Shown here: piece after piece, positions 19,974 to 32,753 of the stretch
How positions within the stretch are numbered: position 1 is the first letter of the stretch
Layout: every line of letters begins with the position of its first letter
NCBI GenBank assembly: GCA_963920525.1
Contig: OY986438.1
Location: 51,487,253 to 51,551,252 of the forward strand
Length of the DNA stretch: 64,000 nt
Reading direction: 5' to 3'
Origin: Dichetophora obliterata
Lineage: Eukaryota > Arthropoda > Insecta > Diptera > Sciomyzidae
Program-made: the position numbers and the translations under genes
The notes under the pieces: generated by a model
The model's database searches: none
Told to the model about the DNA's origin: nothing
The model's input: only the letters and a program-made list of their open reading frames with translations

Positions 19974-22632
19974 TTAGTTGGATGACAAATAAGTAAGAAT
20001 AGCTTGCCTAGAAACACCTGTCCCTGATACCTCTCTCAGTCCACGTGACAGTGCATTCCACAGTCTGATGGCGTTTATGAAAAAGAAGCGCGAAGAGGTT
20101 AATAAAGTATTACTTGGAACTATAAGAACATTACTTCGTCTGGAAAAGCTAAATTGAAGTTTATCATATAAGTAGGAAGGTGTTTTTGTATAGATCAGCT
20201 TATGCAGATAAATACAGTTTCTGGCATCATGGTAGGAAGGTAATTCATACCCAAGTATGGCGTTTCTGAAACTAGATAAGTGGTCAAACCTGCGCAAGCC
20301 ATAAACATAGCGCGTAGCATAATTAAAAGCAATTTGTAATTTTAACTGACAGGATGAGTCGAGCCTACTATAAACCAACTCAGCATAAGTTATCACAGGT
20401 AGTACCAACTGTACTACCAACTTACGTCTAATATTGACAGAAGTGACCCAGATTTAGAACTTTTGACACTAATTTCAGCTTGTTTGTCCCAATAAACAAG
20501 TCAGGGATATCAACAACACACGTTAAATTTTTACATATAGGTAAAATTTAGCAGCAATCAATTTTAGACCATTTCGTTGGGCCCATACATTGATGTTATT
20601 TAGATCTTCATTCATTCGGCAACAAAGATCATCAAGTAGTCCAATACGGCGAGAAAGATGCAACTTAACATCATCAGCATATGCATGAACAGATGAGTTT
20701 TTGCAGACAGAAAAAATTTCATTAATAAATATGGAAAACAATAGTGGGCCAAGAATAGAACCTTTTGGAACACCACTTTGTGCCGATTTATACTGCGAGA
20801 ACTTATTCCCAACTTTAACTCTTTGCAACCGATTTGACAGATAACTAGAAAATAAGTTAACAGCACTCTCACCGAAACCAAATAAAAGCTTGAGTTTTTT
20901 ACACAGACATTTATGGTTTACTTTATCAAAAGCTTTAGAGAAATCAAGCAAGCCTAGCAATGTCATATTACCAGCATCATATTCCAACCTTATGTCGTCC
21001 AACACCTTTACTACAGCTGAGGAATACCCATGCCCGGCCCGAAAACCCGACTGAAATGGGGATAAGTCTTTTATCGCGAATGTAGCTATTTATTTGTTGA
21101 GCCATTAGCTTTTCACATATCTTTGCAAAAGGTGAGAGAATGCTTATATGCCTGAAATCAGTAGGCCCTGAAGGGTTGGTTTTTTTGCCACAGGTAACAC
21201 AATAGCAACTTTCCACATGCCCGGGAAAGATGACGATGAAAAACTGAAATTAATAAGGTGTGTGAGCTGGTAAATGATATGAAGTAATATGATTTTTATG
21301 AACTTAATAGGAATTTCGTCTTCACCCATCGCATTCGATTTCAGTAGCATCACACATTTACCGACGTCAAATTCATTAACAGGCACAAAATTAAAAGATT
21401 GCTGGTTGGACAACTCACAACTAACATGCATATTATTATCAGTCATTAGAGAAGAATTGTCTAAGAAAAAATTATATAGTGTTTCAGGGTTAATTTCGCA
21501 GTCAGAGTTTTTTCTTATTACACACCCCCAGTTTTTTAATATTAGCCCAAAAAGTTTTTGAAGGTAGGGATAGGTTTAGCTTAGCTGAGAAGTATCTAGC
21601 CTTAGACTGCTTTGTTATTAAGACAGCTTCGTTTCTCGCTAACCTATACTGCTCCCAGTTTGCAGGTGATGGGTTTCTTCTCCATAATTTATGCAACTTG
21701 TTTCTATTTTTGATTGCGTTGAGAACATATTGGGAAAATCAAGGACAAGACATATTTATCACACGATAAGTACGCAGAGGAACATGTTTTTCAAAGAGGT
21801 ATTTAATAGGGGTTAAGAAGGCACTAAGCTTGTCATTAACAGTTTTACAGCGATAACATTCATTAAAAGAAATCAAAAATATGTCATTGAACAAAGACGG
21901 ATAGTTAATGTGTTTGATATCACGATAAGAAAATGAGTTAGAAGAAACATTACGAGACAAAATAACATTTAACGTACAAAAAATTAAGTCATAATCAGAG
22001 AGAAAATAGATCTGATCAAACAAAGAAACAAGAAACGAATCAGAAACAATAAAATAGTCAAGAAGACTTGGATTCTACTCGGAAAACCAAGTAGGCAAAA
22101 TTTCATTAACAACAGATAATCCTAACGTAGAAATTTTATCGCATAACGATTGTTTTACTGAATCATTCGAAAACAGATTAACATTAAAATCACCACACAA
22201 TAAGATAACTTCATGATTGGTAATATATTTAGTCAGTTCACAAAACACAGGATCCACAGGATGACATTTATTGGGGTTTTACACACATGATAACAAAATG
22301 TTGGTGTTATTGTCAGATATACTTAAATTTAGGAACTCAATTCCATGTCCACACGATTTACTTATTATTTTGGCTGTCAGATTATTTTTACAATAAACAG
22401 CAACTCCTCTTCCCTTTTTTTCATATCTATCATTTCTGAACAACTTATAATTATTAATATCACAGATGGAATCATTTATACAGTCACTCAGCCAAGTTTC
22501 AGAAACGCATATAATGTCAACTGTTGAGTTTTCAAAAACATATTCAATGTAGTCCAGTTTAGCCGAATTAAAGCTCCGGGCATTAAAATGAACTACATTA
22601 AGGCCAGTATGTTGTGCCAGTATGTTGTGCAT
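19974..22632 (-). pseudogene. LINE ORF2: AP endonuclease plus reverse transcriptase
   Basis: The endonuclease begins near MHNILAQHTGLNVVHFNARS and shows VDIICVSETWLSD (catalytic Glu), KKGRGVAVYC, LLCGDFNVN and NPSLLDYF. The usual SDHxL histidine is tyrosine here (LSDYDLIF). The RT shows SNAMGEDEIPIKFIK, LLGLLDFSKAFDKVNH, QSGVPKGSILGPLLFSIFIN and HAYADDVKLH (catalytic YADD). The C-terminal region shows LQIAFNYATRYVYGLRRFD and INAIRLWNALSRGLRE. Multiple stops and frameshifts occur (for example near 22260, 22080, 21740, 21490, 21180, 20520). It is inactive. Confidence 0.85.
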
Positions 22633-22825
22633 AACACATGTATTAAAACCTTATGGTTTACATTAGCGCCAACAGACGAATGACTAGAGCCTAACATGGG
22701 AGCGAAAAACAAGGAGAGTTAATTATAGGCAACGTGATAAAGAGTACAGATAAGCAGAAGAGTTAAAAGAAGAGAATAGAATTACAAAAATAAATTTGTT
22801 AATAATCAATAAAAGAAATAAAAAC

Positions 22826-23744
22826 TTAAATAACAGAAGCAGCATCATTTGAAAACCCATCAATAGTTCTGTGCAGATCATCCACACTGTTGATACGAAT
22901 CCCATCTGCATTTTTTTCCATTCTGATGAAAATGGAACCACGATACGTGAAGGCATTGTAAATGCTCTTTTGGCGTTTACAGACAATCGCAGCTTGAAGT
23001 ATCTTACGAGTCTCCGCATCCAAACTTTCATGTAAATAGATATTATTGTCAGTATTAAAACCCGCAGCTCTTAGACTTACAGCTGATTTATATCGCCTCC
23101 GAAAATCTCAAATAGCTTTCAGAACGCGGCTGTAATCGTACGGAGATAAGAATTTAATAATAATTAGAGAGTTTGAATTTTTGGGGCTTGGCTTGACTCG
23201 AAATATATCTTTGATTTGGGGTGGCTCAATGTAGAGGAAGACTTTATTGAAAACACTCGTTAAATTTTCCTCCTTGTAGTATGGCACTTCAAACAAGACA
23301 ACATCTGACAGAATATCAGGTACAGAATTAATGGCGCTGTTTTTGTTGTTATTTATTAGCAACTCAGTTTTTAATTTTTCTATCTCTTCGCACCGAGAGG
23401 ACAACACGCGTAGTTGGCTCTCCAGCGAGAGGATTTTTTTCATCAAAATCGCATATATTAATTTTTATTGCACTCACCTTAGTCTCGATTTTCGACGTCA
23501 AATTTTTTTCTAAGTGTGCAACATCTGCAGAGAGACTGCTGTATGAGTTGTCGTAATTCTGCAAAAGACGATCCTCTAATTGTTTAATCTCAGTTTTCAT
23601 GTTGTTACTTAGACGCTCTTCCATTTCTTGGCGCAGAGACTGAGAAATTGGATCATTACATGCTGGCTTAGGTGTACAAACGCTTTTGTTGTTCATGCAG
23701 TTTGTATTCAGAATTTGTTGGCGAGTCAAACGTGGTGTCGTCAT
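22826..23744 (-). pseudogene. LINE ORF1 (coiled coil, FP-like C-terminus)
   Basis: The start is MTTPRLTRQQILNTN. A heptad-rich region (SLRQEMEERLSNNMKTEIKQ, ADVAHLEKNLTSKIETKV, LRVLSSRCEEIEKLKTELL) suggests a coiled coil for trimerisation. It is followed by LFEVPYYKEENLTSVFNK and, after a frame break near 23100, DAETRKILQAAIVCKRQKSI..YNAFTYRGSIFIRM, which resembles the baculovirus FP-like C-terminal domain found in ORF1 proteins of many LINEs. The expected role is RNA binding and chaperoning. At least two frameshifts are present, near 23420 and 23080. Confidence 0.7.
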
Positions 23745-23877
23745 CGAGAGGTGTGGAGTAAAGCCAAAAAATTTGAGTGAGAGCGAAGAAGTAAGAAATC
23801 AACAGCAAGTTACAGGTCTCAGTGGTGCTGGCTCAGTGGCGCAGGATCGAGGCAAAATATTGAAAACTATCGACCAA

Positions 23878-25530
23878 CATCCAGATTGCCTCTTATTCCT
23901 AAATTATTCGAATCTCTGGTAAAAAATGAGATTTATGCATGCCTTAAAAATGGTATATCGAATGGACCAACATGGTTTTGTTTCCGGCAAATCTACCTCA
24001 ACTAATCTTATTAATTTTTTAGCTAGTGAAATGGAGAAAGACCAACAAATTGATGCAATTTTCACAGATTTGGACATTAGAGTCCATCACGCTGTTTTAC
24101 TAACAAAACTAAGCAGTTTAGGATATCACTCTTCCTTGTTATCTTGGTTTTAGAATTACCTGTTTGGTCGCAGACAAGCGGTTAAGATAGGGAATAAATT
24201 CTCCAAACATTTTGATAGTTTTTCTGGGGTACGCCAAGGTAGTATTAATGACCTTCCGAATTATATCCAGTTTTTTAATTGCCTCATGTACGCTGATGAT
24301 GTAAAGATATTCAAGGCTGTTGATTCCTTAGATGACTGTTTACTTATTCAACAAGACTTATATGGCTTGCAGTAGTGGTGTGAAACTAACAGATTATATT
24401 TTAATGTGGCTAAATGTAAAGCTATGTCTTTCACCATGAAGGAGCAATTAATTGCAGGAAATTATGCTATAAACATCGAATACCTTTTAAGAGTTAAATA
24501 TTAAACGAATTTGGGAGTTTTGTTTGACAATAAACAAGTCTTTACAAAGTATAACGATGCTATCATTTCTAAGGTGAATGCAATGATGGAGTGCCTTATA
24601 CGTAAAACACATGAGTTCTCAGACCCTTTTACTCTAAAGTTTATTTTCTTCTCTTTAGTTTAATCATACTTGGAGTACGGTTGTGTGGTTTGCCACCCAC
24701 AATATTAAATTATTTTTTTAATTAAAGTTTTTTCTAAATGACCTCTATATTTATTATGTTGACTTTATATGATTTAAATACAAATTCTAAATGTTTGATA
24801 GTTTAAATCATACTTGATTTTAAATACAAATTCTAGTTGTTTGATAGTTTTAAAATCGTTTATTGAGCTTAAGGTCAAAGTTAGAACAATTAATTGAAAA
24901 AGAAATGTAGTATTTGTTAAGCCCTTTTACGACACACGATTTTTTAAAATCGGACATGTTATACTAAAGTTATGAAAAAATACCAATTCATCTGTTTTTC
25001 CTGTGATCCAAAAAATGTTTTGTTTTTTTTTTTTGGAATTCTCTCGAGGTCAGCTTTGATGTAAGGGGTGGTTTTTTAAAACTTTTTTTTCGACACACTC
25101 TAGTGCACATACATGTCTAGAATTGAAAATATTCAAAAAAGTTTTACTCGGCTTGTGTTTAGACAGCTTCGTTGGAACTTTATGCCAACTTATGACTCTC
25201 GTTGTGCACTACTTGGCGTAAAAACATTGGAGTTTAGAAGAAAATATTTTTTGGCTATTTTCGCACGTGATATATTGATGAATCGGTTCGATTTTGCACC
25301 ATTGCTAGCACTATTCAATATACGTATATGCGTTTTAAAGGAATTTTAAGCAATAACATTTCTTTCATATTCCCTATCGAAGGACAAACTATGGTAGACG
25401 GGACCCAGTTTATAATATGAGCATTTCTTTTAATTCAGTTTATTTTAATGTTTATATAACCCAAACTAGGGACGCTTTTAACACCCGTATTATGTTAAGT
25501 CAGTTTTGAGCATACCTTTTTGTATATTAT
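23878..25530 (+). pseudogene. 5'-truncated LINE (RT), interrupted and decayed
   Basis: On the plus strand: IPKLFESLVKNEIYACLKNG, DQHGFVSGKSTSTNLINFL, SFSGVRQGSI (finger/palm), CLMYADDVKIF (catalytic YADD), LGVLFDNKQVFTKY and SYLEYGCVVCHPQY. After an insertion at 24706-25107 the sequence continues MSRIENIQKSFTRLVFRQL, LEFRRKYFLAIFARDIL and TRDAFNTRIMLSQF. A deletion removes sequence between GVRQGSI and NDLPNYIQ. It starts exactly where the neighbouring minus-strand LINE ends. The family is CR1/Jockey-like. Confidence 0.8.
24706..25107. mobile_element. Non-coding insertion in the LINE, half-arm of a dispersed hairpin
   Basis: The insertion separates VCHPQY from MSRIENIQKS in the LINE reading. 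The part with AATACAAATTCTAGTTGTTT, GATAGTTTTAAAATCGTTTA and TTGAGCTTAAGGTCA (24800-24890) is the same repeat that forms both arms of the hairpin at 29585-29990. Confidence 0.65.
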
Positions 25531-27033
25531 ATGGGCTTTTCCACAGAAAAGTCTACCGTGACCAAAAAATTAAAACTTGTTAAAAACTTATTATTTGATG
25601 ATTTAATTAATTTAAGCAATTTTTACATAAATTCATTAACCATGATATTCAAACCGTCTGCACTGTTTCACAAATGTCGTTTTTCTTTTTCGTAAATGTT
25701 TAGTAACTATTACGTAAACTTTTTGTTTTAGTAAAAGGGATTGCATTGGAAAAAGATAATGAAAAATTGGTTGAGGCAAGGAAAGGACAATATACTACAT
25801 TACTTAATTACTTAAACACCTAATAACTTAATTACCCAATTAAACTACAATGGGAATTTAAGTAACGTTACGCTAGATGAAAAAGCCTAATAAAAGGAAA
25901 CCAGAGAAGATTTCTAATTTTGATCACTTGATTACAACACATCCGTGGATCAAAACTTTGTGTACCGAACTAGGTATACCAAGTATAATTTGTTAAATAT
26001 AATTCTCTAGTCTCTTTAAAAAGCACACTGAATTTCTCATTTTCAATCCAATTGCTGCAAAATAAGACCCCCAATATTTGCAATATCAAATGCAATGTCA
26101 ATCTCAGAAAAAAATTGTCGAGCTGTGTTATCATAATGTATAGTACCGAACCCCTCCTTGAATACATCAACTCTTAGACCTATTTTTTCCTTTCAATACG
26201 TGTTTTGCTTTCGACGAATTTCCTTTCTTTTCCTCTCATACTTGACATATTTTAATGGTTAATTAAGCATTCTAAAAGGCGAACCAAATAATAAAGAATT
26301 TTCAATCAAAATTTGTAGTGATCAGGGTTTGTACTTCTATTTAGTTTAGCATGCATAGTTCTTTTCCGTAGGACACGCCTTTGGCATTTTGTGGAAATAT
26401 ATTATATTCAAAGTCTTATATTTTAGCTCGCATGTTTCTATATTCAAGTCAAATCCAGCTATTGTTTTCTTATGCAAAAATAAATTTCTTTGGCCTGCAA
26501 AAAAATGTTGATGAAGGAAATCATTCGCCCAAAGCTCCTCATGTGATATTGAATCAACCAATCATTAAAGTACAAAAAAGTATATATGTTAAATGAACTT
26601 TTTAACAAAACAAAAAACAAAACCAACTTTGAAATCACTACGAAGTAAAAATAATTCTAAATTACAAAAAAAAAAATTAGGTTCACATTAAAAAAAACAA
26701 TTTGCTGCAAATCACTATTATTGGCAACTGAAAAATAATATGATTAAGTTTTAGTAAACATCATTCGAATGCTTACAAAAAGGCGCACATGACTTTCAGA
26801 CAATTTTTTTCTATCTTCGTCAGTAAAAACGATTGAAAAAATACCCTTTTTTAAATACTACTAAACGTTTTTTAAAACTCCTACTACGAAAAAATTTTTT
26901 AAAACTCCTTGTAAAAATGAAATAAAAATGAAATAAAAAAAATACGTATCAAATATTTTTGACCAATGAACCATAACAAAAAGTTTTGGTGGCAAAATTT
27001 TGTATGAAATGCTCCATAAATAGATAATAAAAC
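25531..27033. other. No gene recognised
   Basis: This is AT-rich spacer between the LINE fragment and the inverted-repeat complex. Short open frames at 25970-26596 show no domain. Confidence 0.4.
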
Positions 27034-27204
27034 CAGGGACCGATAATAACTATTATTTTTTAAATTTTAGATCAAAAAATCATGTATAAAAAGTTGTATA
27101 ATTCTTTTAACTTTAGCAATGTGACGCTAGGGAGCTAGAGATTTCATTTTTTACATAATTTTGAAGATAAAAATCACCTCAAACCAATTGTTTTTAATCG
27201 ATAT

Positions 27205-27450
27205 TTTTTCGATCGGAAATAAAAGTTGTTTCTTGGTCGTTATTTTTTCAATCAGAAATATAAGTTTTTTCGTGGACGTTATTTTTGTCAATCAGAAATA
27301 AAAGTTTTTTCTTGGTTATTATTTTTTCGATCAGACCATTATTTCGATCAGCAGTTATTTTTTGACCGTGAATTTTTTGATCAGAAATATAAATTATTTT
27401 TTGGCCGTTTTTTTTCGATGAGAATTAAAAGTTATTTTTTGATCGATTTT
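27205..27450 (+). repeat. Tandem array in the left foldback arm
   Basis: The units are about 36-45 bp with the theme TCAGAAATATAAGTTTTTTC then TTGGTCGTTATTTTTTC. The array is oriented opposite to those at 28605-28800 and 34925-35010. Confidence 0.7.
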
Positions 27451-28011
27451 TTCGGTGGGACTCATGACTTTTCTATTTTTTTCTAAACTCTTAACATAAT
27501 CTCTATTAGCGAAATTAAAATGCAGCAAATACGAAATAAAGCAAATAAATCTGATTTTCTCTTTGGGAAACAAACGAAATACAAACAATCAAAAAGCAAA
27601 AAAAAAACCAAGCCCCGTTTTTTTTTGGTGTAAGGAAACATGTGAGAAAACCCCCACTCCAAATGATTTTTTTAAAAAACTTACTAAATTTTGAAAACTG
27701 TTTGTTTCAAAATTGTTTTGTTGAAAAATCTTTTTTATTTTTTTGTGTACAAACTATAATATACGTTATGTTAAATATTTTTTCCATCAAAAAAGTTCAA
27801 CATTTTACAAATTTTTTATTTTATTGAATTAGAAAAACATTTAACTGAAATTCAGGACCGAAAAAACGGAAAACTGAAAAAATCGAATTAAATTTTGTAT
27901 TATACGAGTATTTGTTATACTTATGAAATTCAAACTGTCGTTCAAATTTTTCAACTTTTGTCAATATTTTCCAACTTTAAGTGCCATTCATAATTTTATT
28001 GCCACTTTTTT

Positions 28012-28503
28012 ATATTCTCACGATCATGGCAGAATAACCAGGTAGATGCAATTCGGAGAGCAAAAAACGAGAGAACAAAACATTGGCGTAGCTATAATGT
28101 CACTATTGACAATTTATTTTTATTCGTTCAGCCATATGGATGTATAATTTACTCGTAACCGTATAAATAAAGCGAGTACCCAGATTTTTTGTGTGAAAAT
28201 ATAAAAAATTTTTATTAAAATCATTACAAATTTAATAAAATGAGCTGTGTTTATAGTTATAATACAGAATTAATTGTATTTTGGCTGTAAACAAAGCAAA
28301 TCAAAATTAACTTTTAATAAAATTTTCATTTGACTACTAGTTAGAATGTTCAGTAACCAATTTGTTTGTGTCGCTATGTACGGCTGCTTTGAATTGACAA
28401 AATATATTTTGACATTATAGCTACGCATTTGTTATTGTTTTATTTGTCGTATAGAGCATGTTTCCAGTGAGCCTACCTGGTTATTCTGCCATGCTCACAA
28501 TAT
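28012..28503. mobile_element. MITE with ATGGCAGAATAACCAGGTAG ends
   Basis: ATGGCAGAATAACCAGGTAG (28026) is matched inverted by CTACCTGGTTATTCTGCCAT (28474-28493), and deeper in the arms GGCGTAGCTATAATGTCA by TGACATTATAGCTACGC. A related end, CATGGCATAAGAACCAGGTA, lies at 33571, so at least two members sit in this complex. Confidence 0.65.
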
Positions 28504-28604
28504 AAAATTTATACAAAATTTTCTCTAATGGATATGAAAGTTTTTTCTTAGAAATTATTTCAGTCAAAAAATAATGTTTTTCTCGAAATGAAAAAAATCG
28601 TTCG

Positions 28605-28800
28605 AAAAAATCGATAAAAAATAACTTTTATTTCTGATCGAAAAAAATAACGATCAGAAAATAACTTATATTTCTGATCGAAAAACTAACGACCAAGAAA
28701 TAACTTTTATTTCTGATTAAAAAAATAACGGTAAAAACTAATTGTTATTACTGATCGAAAAAAATAATGACCAAGAAATTACTTTTATTTCTGTTTGAAA
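28605..28800 (-). repeat. Inner tandem array of foldback units
   Basis: Units of the form ATAACTTTTATTTCTGATCG then AAAAAAATAACGACCAAG repeat about five times. The orientation equals the right-arm array and is inverted to the left-arm array, so it may be the other end of a smaller element nested in the left arm. Confidence 0.7.
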
Positions 28801-28806
28801 AAAATA

Positions 28807-29020
28807 CACAGTTTCGATAGTATCGTAAGTATAGAAGTAGAATTCTTTTTTATACACTAATAGAGAAAAATTCTGGTTTTTTTATTTATATTTTTCAAAA
28901 CCATTTCGAAGCGTTTCATCTTCTAAATAAAAATTATTCAAAAACAAACTTGTTGTTGTTGACCTTCTTCAAACTTACCTGATCTTAAAAGCTCACAATT
29001 AAATTCATGTAAAAATTTGT
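28807..29020. repeat. Repeat R1, inverted partner of 32933-33160
   Basis: From ACAGTTTCGATAGTATCG to CACAATTAAATTCATGTAAA this segment recurs inverted at 32933-33160, where it forms the centre of another hairpin. Confidence 0.65.
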
Positions 29021-29027
29021 TTTTTTG

Positions 29028-29395
29028 ACGCAGAATTACGTCTTACAGCGCAGTTTGTATGGGGGTAATTTTCACGAATTTTTGTGATATTTGACACTTT
29101 GGGGTATAACTACATAACTACATTGGGGTAGCCTTTAATATTCATCGTACAAAGAAAAAAAATGCCAAGATATCAGTTTTAAAGGGAATAAAACGAATAT
29201 CTAATAAAATAGCAAAATCTAAGAAGATGAAAAATTCATATATTCGTATGAGAAATGCACAAGCTGCTTAGCTGCTTAGCTGCAGTAGCTGCTGAGCTGT
29301 TTTTAAGGTTGTTGTTGTTGTGTTTACTTGTTTGGTTCGTAATCACGTCGTTCGTTGTTGTGCTGCATTTGTTGTTTGTTTTTGTTGTTTATATT
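29028..29395 (+). repeat. Repeat R2, copy 1 (GTT-rich, three copies in window)
   Basis: The shared landmarks are GACGCAGAATTACGTCTTAC, CTTTAATATTCATCGTAC, GAATAAAACGAATATCTA and a GTTGTTGTTGTT run. Copies lie here (+), at 34570-34918 (-) and at 49450-49850 (+). No protein is evident. Confidence 0.7.
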
Positions 29396-29584
29396 AAAAT
29401 GTATGATATGTAAACCATACATATACAATATAAATACACATCAGTTGCTTTCATTTTTTCGTTTCTCAGATAGCCAATCGGCTCGGTTTAAAACGGTGTG
29501 CACTTTTAAAGCACTGAAGCGGACCGTTTCGTTGTCAGCAAACTATGCATTGTGTTTCATATAAGCGTACCATTTATTAAGTTG

Positions 29585-29990
29585 CATATTAATGTTGATT
29601 TTCTATGATTTGAATATAAATACTAAATGTTTGATAGTTTCAAGCATTCTTGATTTTAAATACAACTTCTAGTTGTTTGATAAATAAAAATCGTTTATTG
29701 AGCTTTAGGTCAGGTTCAAACAATTAATTGCTATAACGAATTTTTTTCAAAGAAACAACAGCAACAACATTTTCAATATGAAAAGAAGAAAAAAACATCA
29801 CTAGCTGATTAAATAGTTGGCTGATTGATTAACTAGTTAGAGCAATTAATTGTTCTAACCTGACCTAAACCTCAATAAACGATTTTAAACTATCAAGAAA
29901 CTAGAATTTGTATTTAAAATCAAGAATTATTTAAACTATCAAACAATTAGAATTTGTATTTAAATCATAGAAAATCAACACAATAAATAA
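29585..29990. mobile_element. Hairpin element with 140-bp arms
   Basis: The left arm (29590-29730; GATTTGAATATAAATACTAA, TTTGATAGTTTCAAGC, TTGAGCTTTAGGTCAGG) is matched inverted by 29845-29985. The roughly 100-bp loop is purine rich. One arm alone is found at 24740-24890. Confidence 0.7.
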
Positions 29991-30379
29991 CAAAGCCACA
30001 CAGAAGACTTTAAGTTGTATATTAATTTTATTTGTTGCTAAACAATTGTAACCTTTTCTTGAAATGGTTTTTATTAAGTTGCAACAATAAACTAAACAAT
30101 AAACGGCAACTGAACTGCACTACCTTGATTTCAATACAAGATTCAATGCATATTTCAGCGTTTTTTGGCGAACGGGTGAAAAAGAGAAGGAAAAAAGACA
30201 AGAACAAACGACACATCAAGCGAATATGACATAAATTTCAATTCGATTCTTGATAAATATAAAAAAGGACTTTACAATTATATAGAGAACGGTTTAAAGG
30301 TACAAAAACATATTGTTTTTATACCAGCAAATCAGACACTGCCGTTTTAAGTATCGTTTAGCTGACACAATGACATTCA

Positions 30380-31175
30380 TGGCTTGTTGGGTTGTAATAC
30401 AATAGAGAATACAGCTGCATGTAGCTAGAGAGCCAGTATGTGGCTACAAAAAAATGTACTACTACTAGCTATGGTTGCCAGTTAAAATTTAAAACCATTC
30501 CGACAATAAGTTACTTTTTTCGTAATAACATAAATTAAATACAACAAAAATTACCATTGCAAAGATCAACAAAAAAGTTTCTACCGCAATAAAACAAATA
30601 TCAAAAAAAAAAATCTCACGATCATTAAAAATTACCACAAAAATACCACGCGTTTTAAAAATACCACCACAAATTCCATATGCATTTAAAATTGCCACAA
30701 AAATATCATTCGCATTAAAAAATACCACAATAAGTCCCATATGCACAAGCAATTTAAAAAACATTTAGAAATACCACAAAGAAACTTTGCTTACTAAAAA
30801 AGGAAAAAAATGTAAGAAGAACATTACCAAACTCCCACGGAAATTTAAATAATACCCCGCTGAATTTACACGCCAATCAAAAAAATACCACGCTGAATTA
30901 AAAAATTTAATAGAAATTCCCAGAAACAAAAATTCCTAAGGGCAATTAAAAATATCCACGAATGGGATTTTCCAACATAACTGGCAACGTTGCTGCTAGC
31001 TGCTGGTATTGTTGTTTTGGTTCTGCATGTGTTGCAAAGGGCCGTTTTTCATTCAGCAATTCTATGAGCAATAATTGCTTTCGCCGCAAGTAGTTTGTTG
31101 ACTACACAGGTTTAAAGGGGACTTTCGTAAACCCCCTCATGCGGGCGAATAATCCACAAACTGCTTGCGGCAAAG
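30380..31175 (+). repeat. Repeat R3, left arm (partner 33445-34545)
   Basis: The markers are ACAATAGAGAATACAGCTGC, AATACCACCACAAATTCC, GGGATTTTCCAACATAACTG, GCGGGCGAATAATCC and AAACTGCTTGCGGCAAAGG. All recur inverted on the far side of the Tc1 element. The segment is non-coding. Confidence 0.65.
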
Positions 31176-31317
31176 GTTTATATATATGCTTTATATATAT
31201 TATGTGTTATATATATTATATATATTATGTCTTCTTTATTTCTTATATGCATTTTTTTATTTCAAAACTTTTTCTTATAGAACTTAAAATCAAATAAAAT
31301 TTAAAAATAAGCATTTT

Positions 31318-32753
31318 GACTTGGTCATGAATTTAGCACAGTAGCGAAAAAATATCTAGGATGAAAAATATAATCAAAATTGATTGCATAAAACTCAATA
31401 TTTCGTAAGAAATCCCTTATTCTTAGTTACTGCATCTCATATCCTTGGTAAACTTTTGACCAAAGCCTCACAACGGTACTTTGGAATACTATCCCAAATC
31501 CTTTGGATTTTCCTTAACAAATCTAGCAAATTTTTGGATTTTACTGTTAGTATTTGCTGCTCGACATCCCTCCACAGATTCTCAATCGGGTTTAAGTCCG
31601 ATGATTGCGATGGCGACTTCAAAATATCAATATGTTTGTCTTCCAAGCAACTCTTAACTATGTGAGCACTGTGCTTTGGATCATTATCCTGCATAAAACG
31701 CCATTAAAGTGGCAAATTATCCTCTTGAAACGGTATCATGGTATTGACAAGTACGTTTTTGTAAGCGTGCTGATCCATTTTTTTGTAAATGTTAACAATC
31801 GGACAAACTCCGTGCCAAGAAAACGCCGCCCATACCATAACATTTCAGCCACCCTGTTTAATCGTCTTTAGCGTGTACTTTGGATTGTGTTGCATGTTTT
31901 GAGGACGCCACACATATTGTTTGCTGTCAGATGCGAACCGGCAAAACTTTGATTTATCCCTCCAAAGCACATTTTTCCAAAAATTCGTTGACTTTTTAAA
32001 TATTCTTTTGCAAACGCAAGACTGCATTTAATATTTTTTTTCGACACATGTGGTGTTTGTTGGGCTATAAAGCTACTGAAATTGATTTCATTCAAGCGTC
32101 TTCTTATGCCTTTTGAGGATACATTTATGCCATATTTTGATGAAATTTCTTTTTAAATTTTATTTGAGGTCTTAAAAGGATCACTAAGTGAAGCTCTATA
32201 AATCAAATGGCCCTCTCTTGGTATTGTTTTCCGCGCTCTTGGTCGCTATTTTACATTTTAAATGCTCTAATACTGCTCTACATGTTGTAATGCGTTATGT
32301 AAAAGCTTTCACGAACATCTTAGAAGCAGAGCAATCTCTGAAACTGTGCTTCCACCATTTTTCATTTGCTGAATCAAATGCCGCTGAGCCTCTGAACATC
32401 AGTAGCCTTTCGCCATATCTTTCTGCAATTTTTTGTTAGAACTCAAATAGAAACTTAATAAATTTAGTATATCTTACTAGTAAAGTTTAATTAACGAAAA
32501 TAAAATACGATATGGAACAGTAATTCTAACCTGTGCTAAATTCGTGTCCAGCATTTAAACCACATTGATTCATACTACTTGAAATATGTCAGAAAATTTA
32601 AGAATAACTAAGAAACCAACTAACGGTACAAAGAGTTAACTTCATAAACAATACTGAACAAAAAATATTTGATTACAATACTCAAGCTAAGATGTAAAAA
32701 ATTTCAAATTAGAGTTACTAACACAGTGTGTGCTAAATTCGTGACCACCACTG
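31318..32753 (-). mobile_element. Tc1-like transposon, dead, with IR/DR ends
   Basis: The right end reads, inverted, CAGTGGTGGTCACGAATTTA then GCACACAC (32753-32726) and is followed by TA. An inner repeat TGTGCTAAATTCGTG lies at 32532-32546, giving the two-repeat (IR/DR) end known in Tc1-like elements. The left end GGTCATGAATTTAGCACAG (31323-31341) is partly eroded. The element fills the centre of the foldback complex. Confidence 0.8.
31384..32440 (-). pseudogene. Tc1-like transposase, frameshifted
   Basis: Minus-strand segments in order: TPHVSKKNIKCSLAFAKEYL, WKNVLWRDKSKFCRF (first catalytic Asp, normally DES, here DKS), QYVWRPQNMQHNPKYTLKTI, VMVWAAFSWHGVCPI, FMQDNDPKHSAHIVK (second Asp) and SPSQSSDLNPIENLWRDVEQ (Glu of the DDE triad). 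The N-terminal HTH region is mostly lost and several frames are needed. It would catalyse cut-and-paste at TA but is inactive. Confidence 0.85.

Larger units (their letters stand above)
19716..23877 (-). mobile_element. Nearly full-length, decayed two-ORF LINE (CR1/Jockey group)
   Basis: On the minus strand the order is ORF1 (23744-22826), then endonuclease (22632-21740), then reverse transcriptase and C-terminal region (21700-19974), then a 3' end with AACAATAATAATAACA at about 19720. This is the standard architecture of a non-LTR retrotransposon. Many stops and frameshifts make it inactive. The 5' edge meets another LINE fragment at about 23878. Confidence 0.85.
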
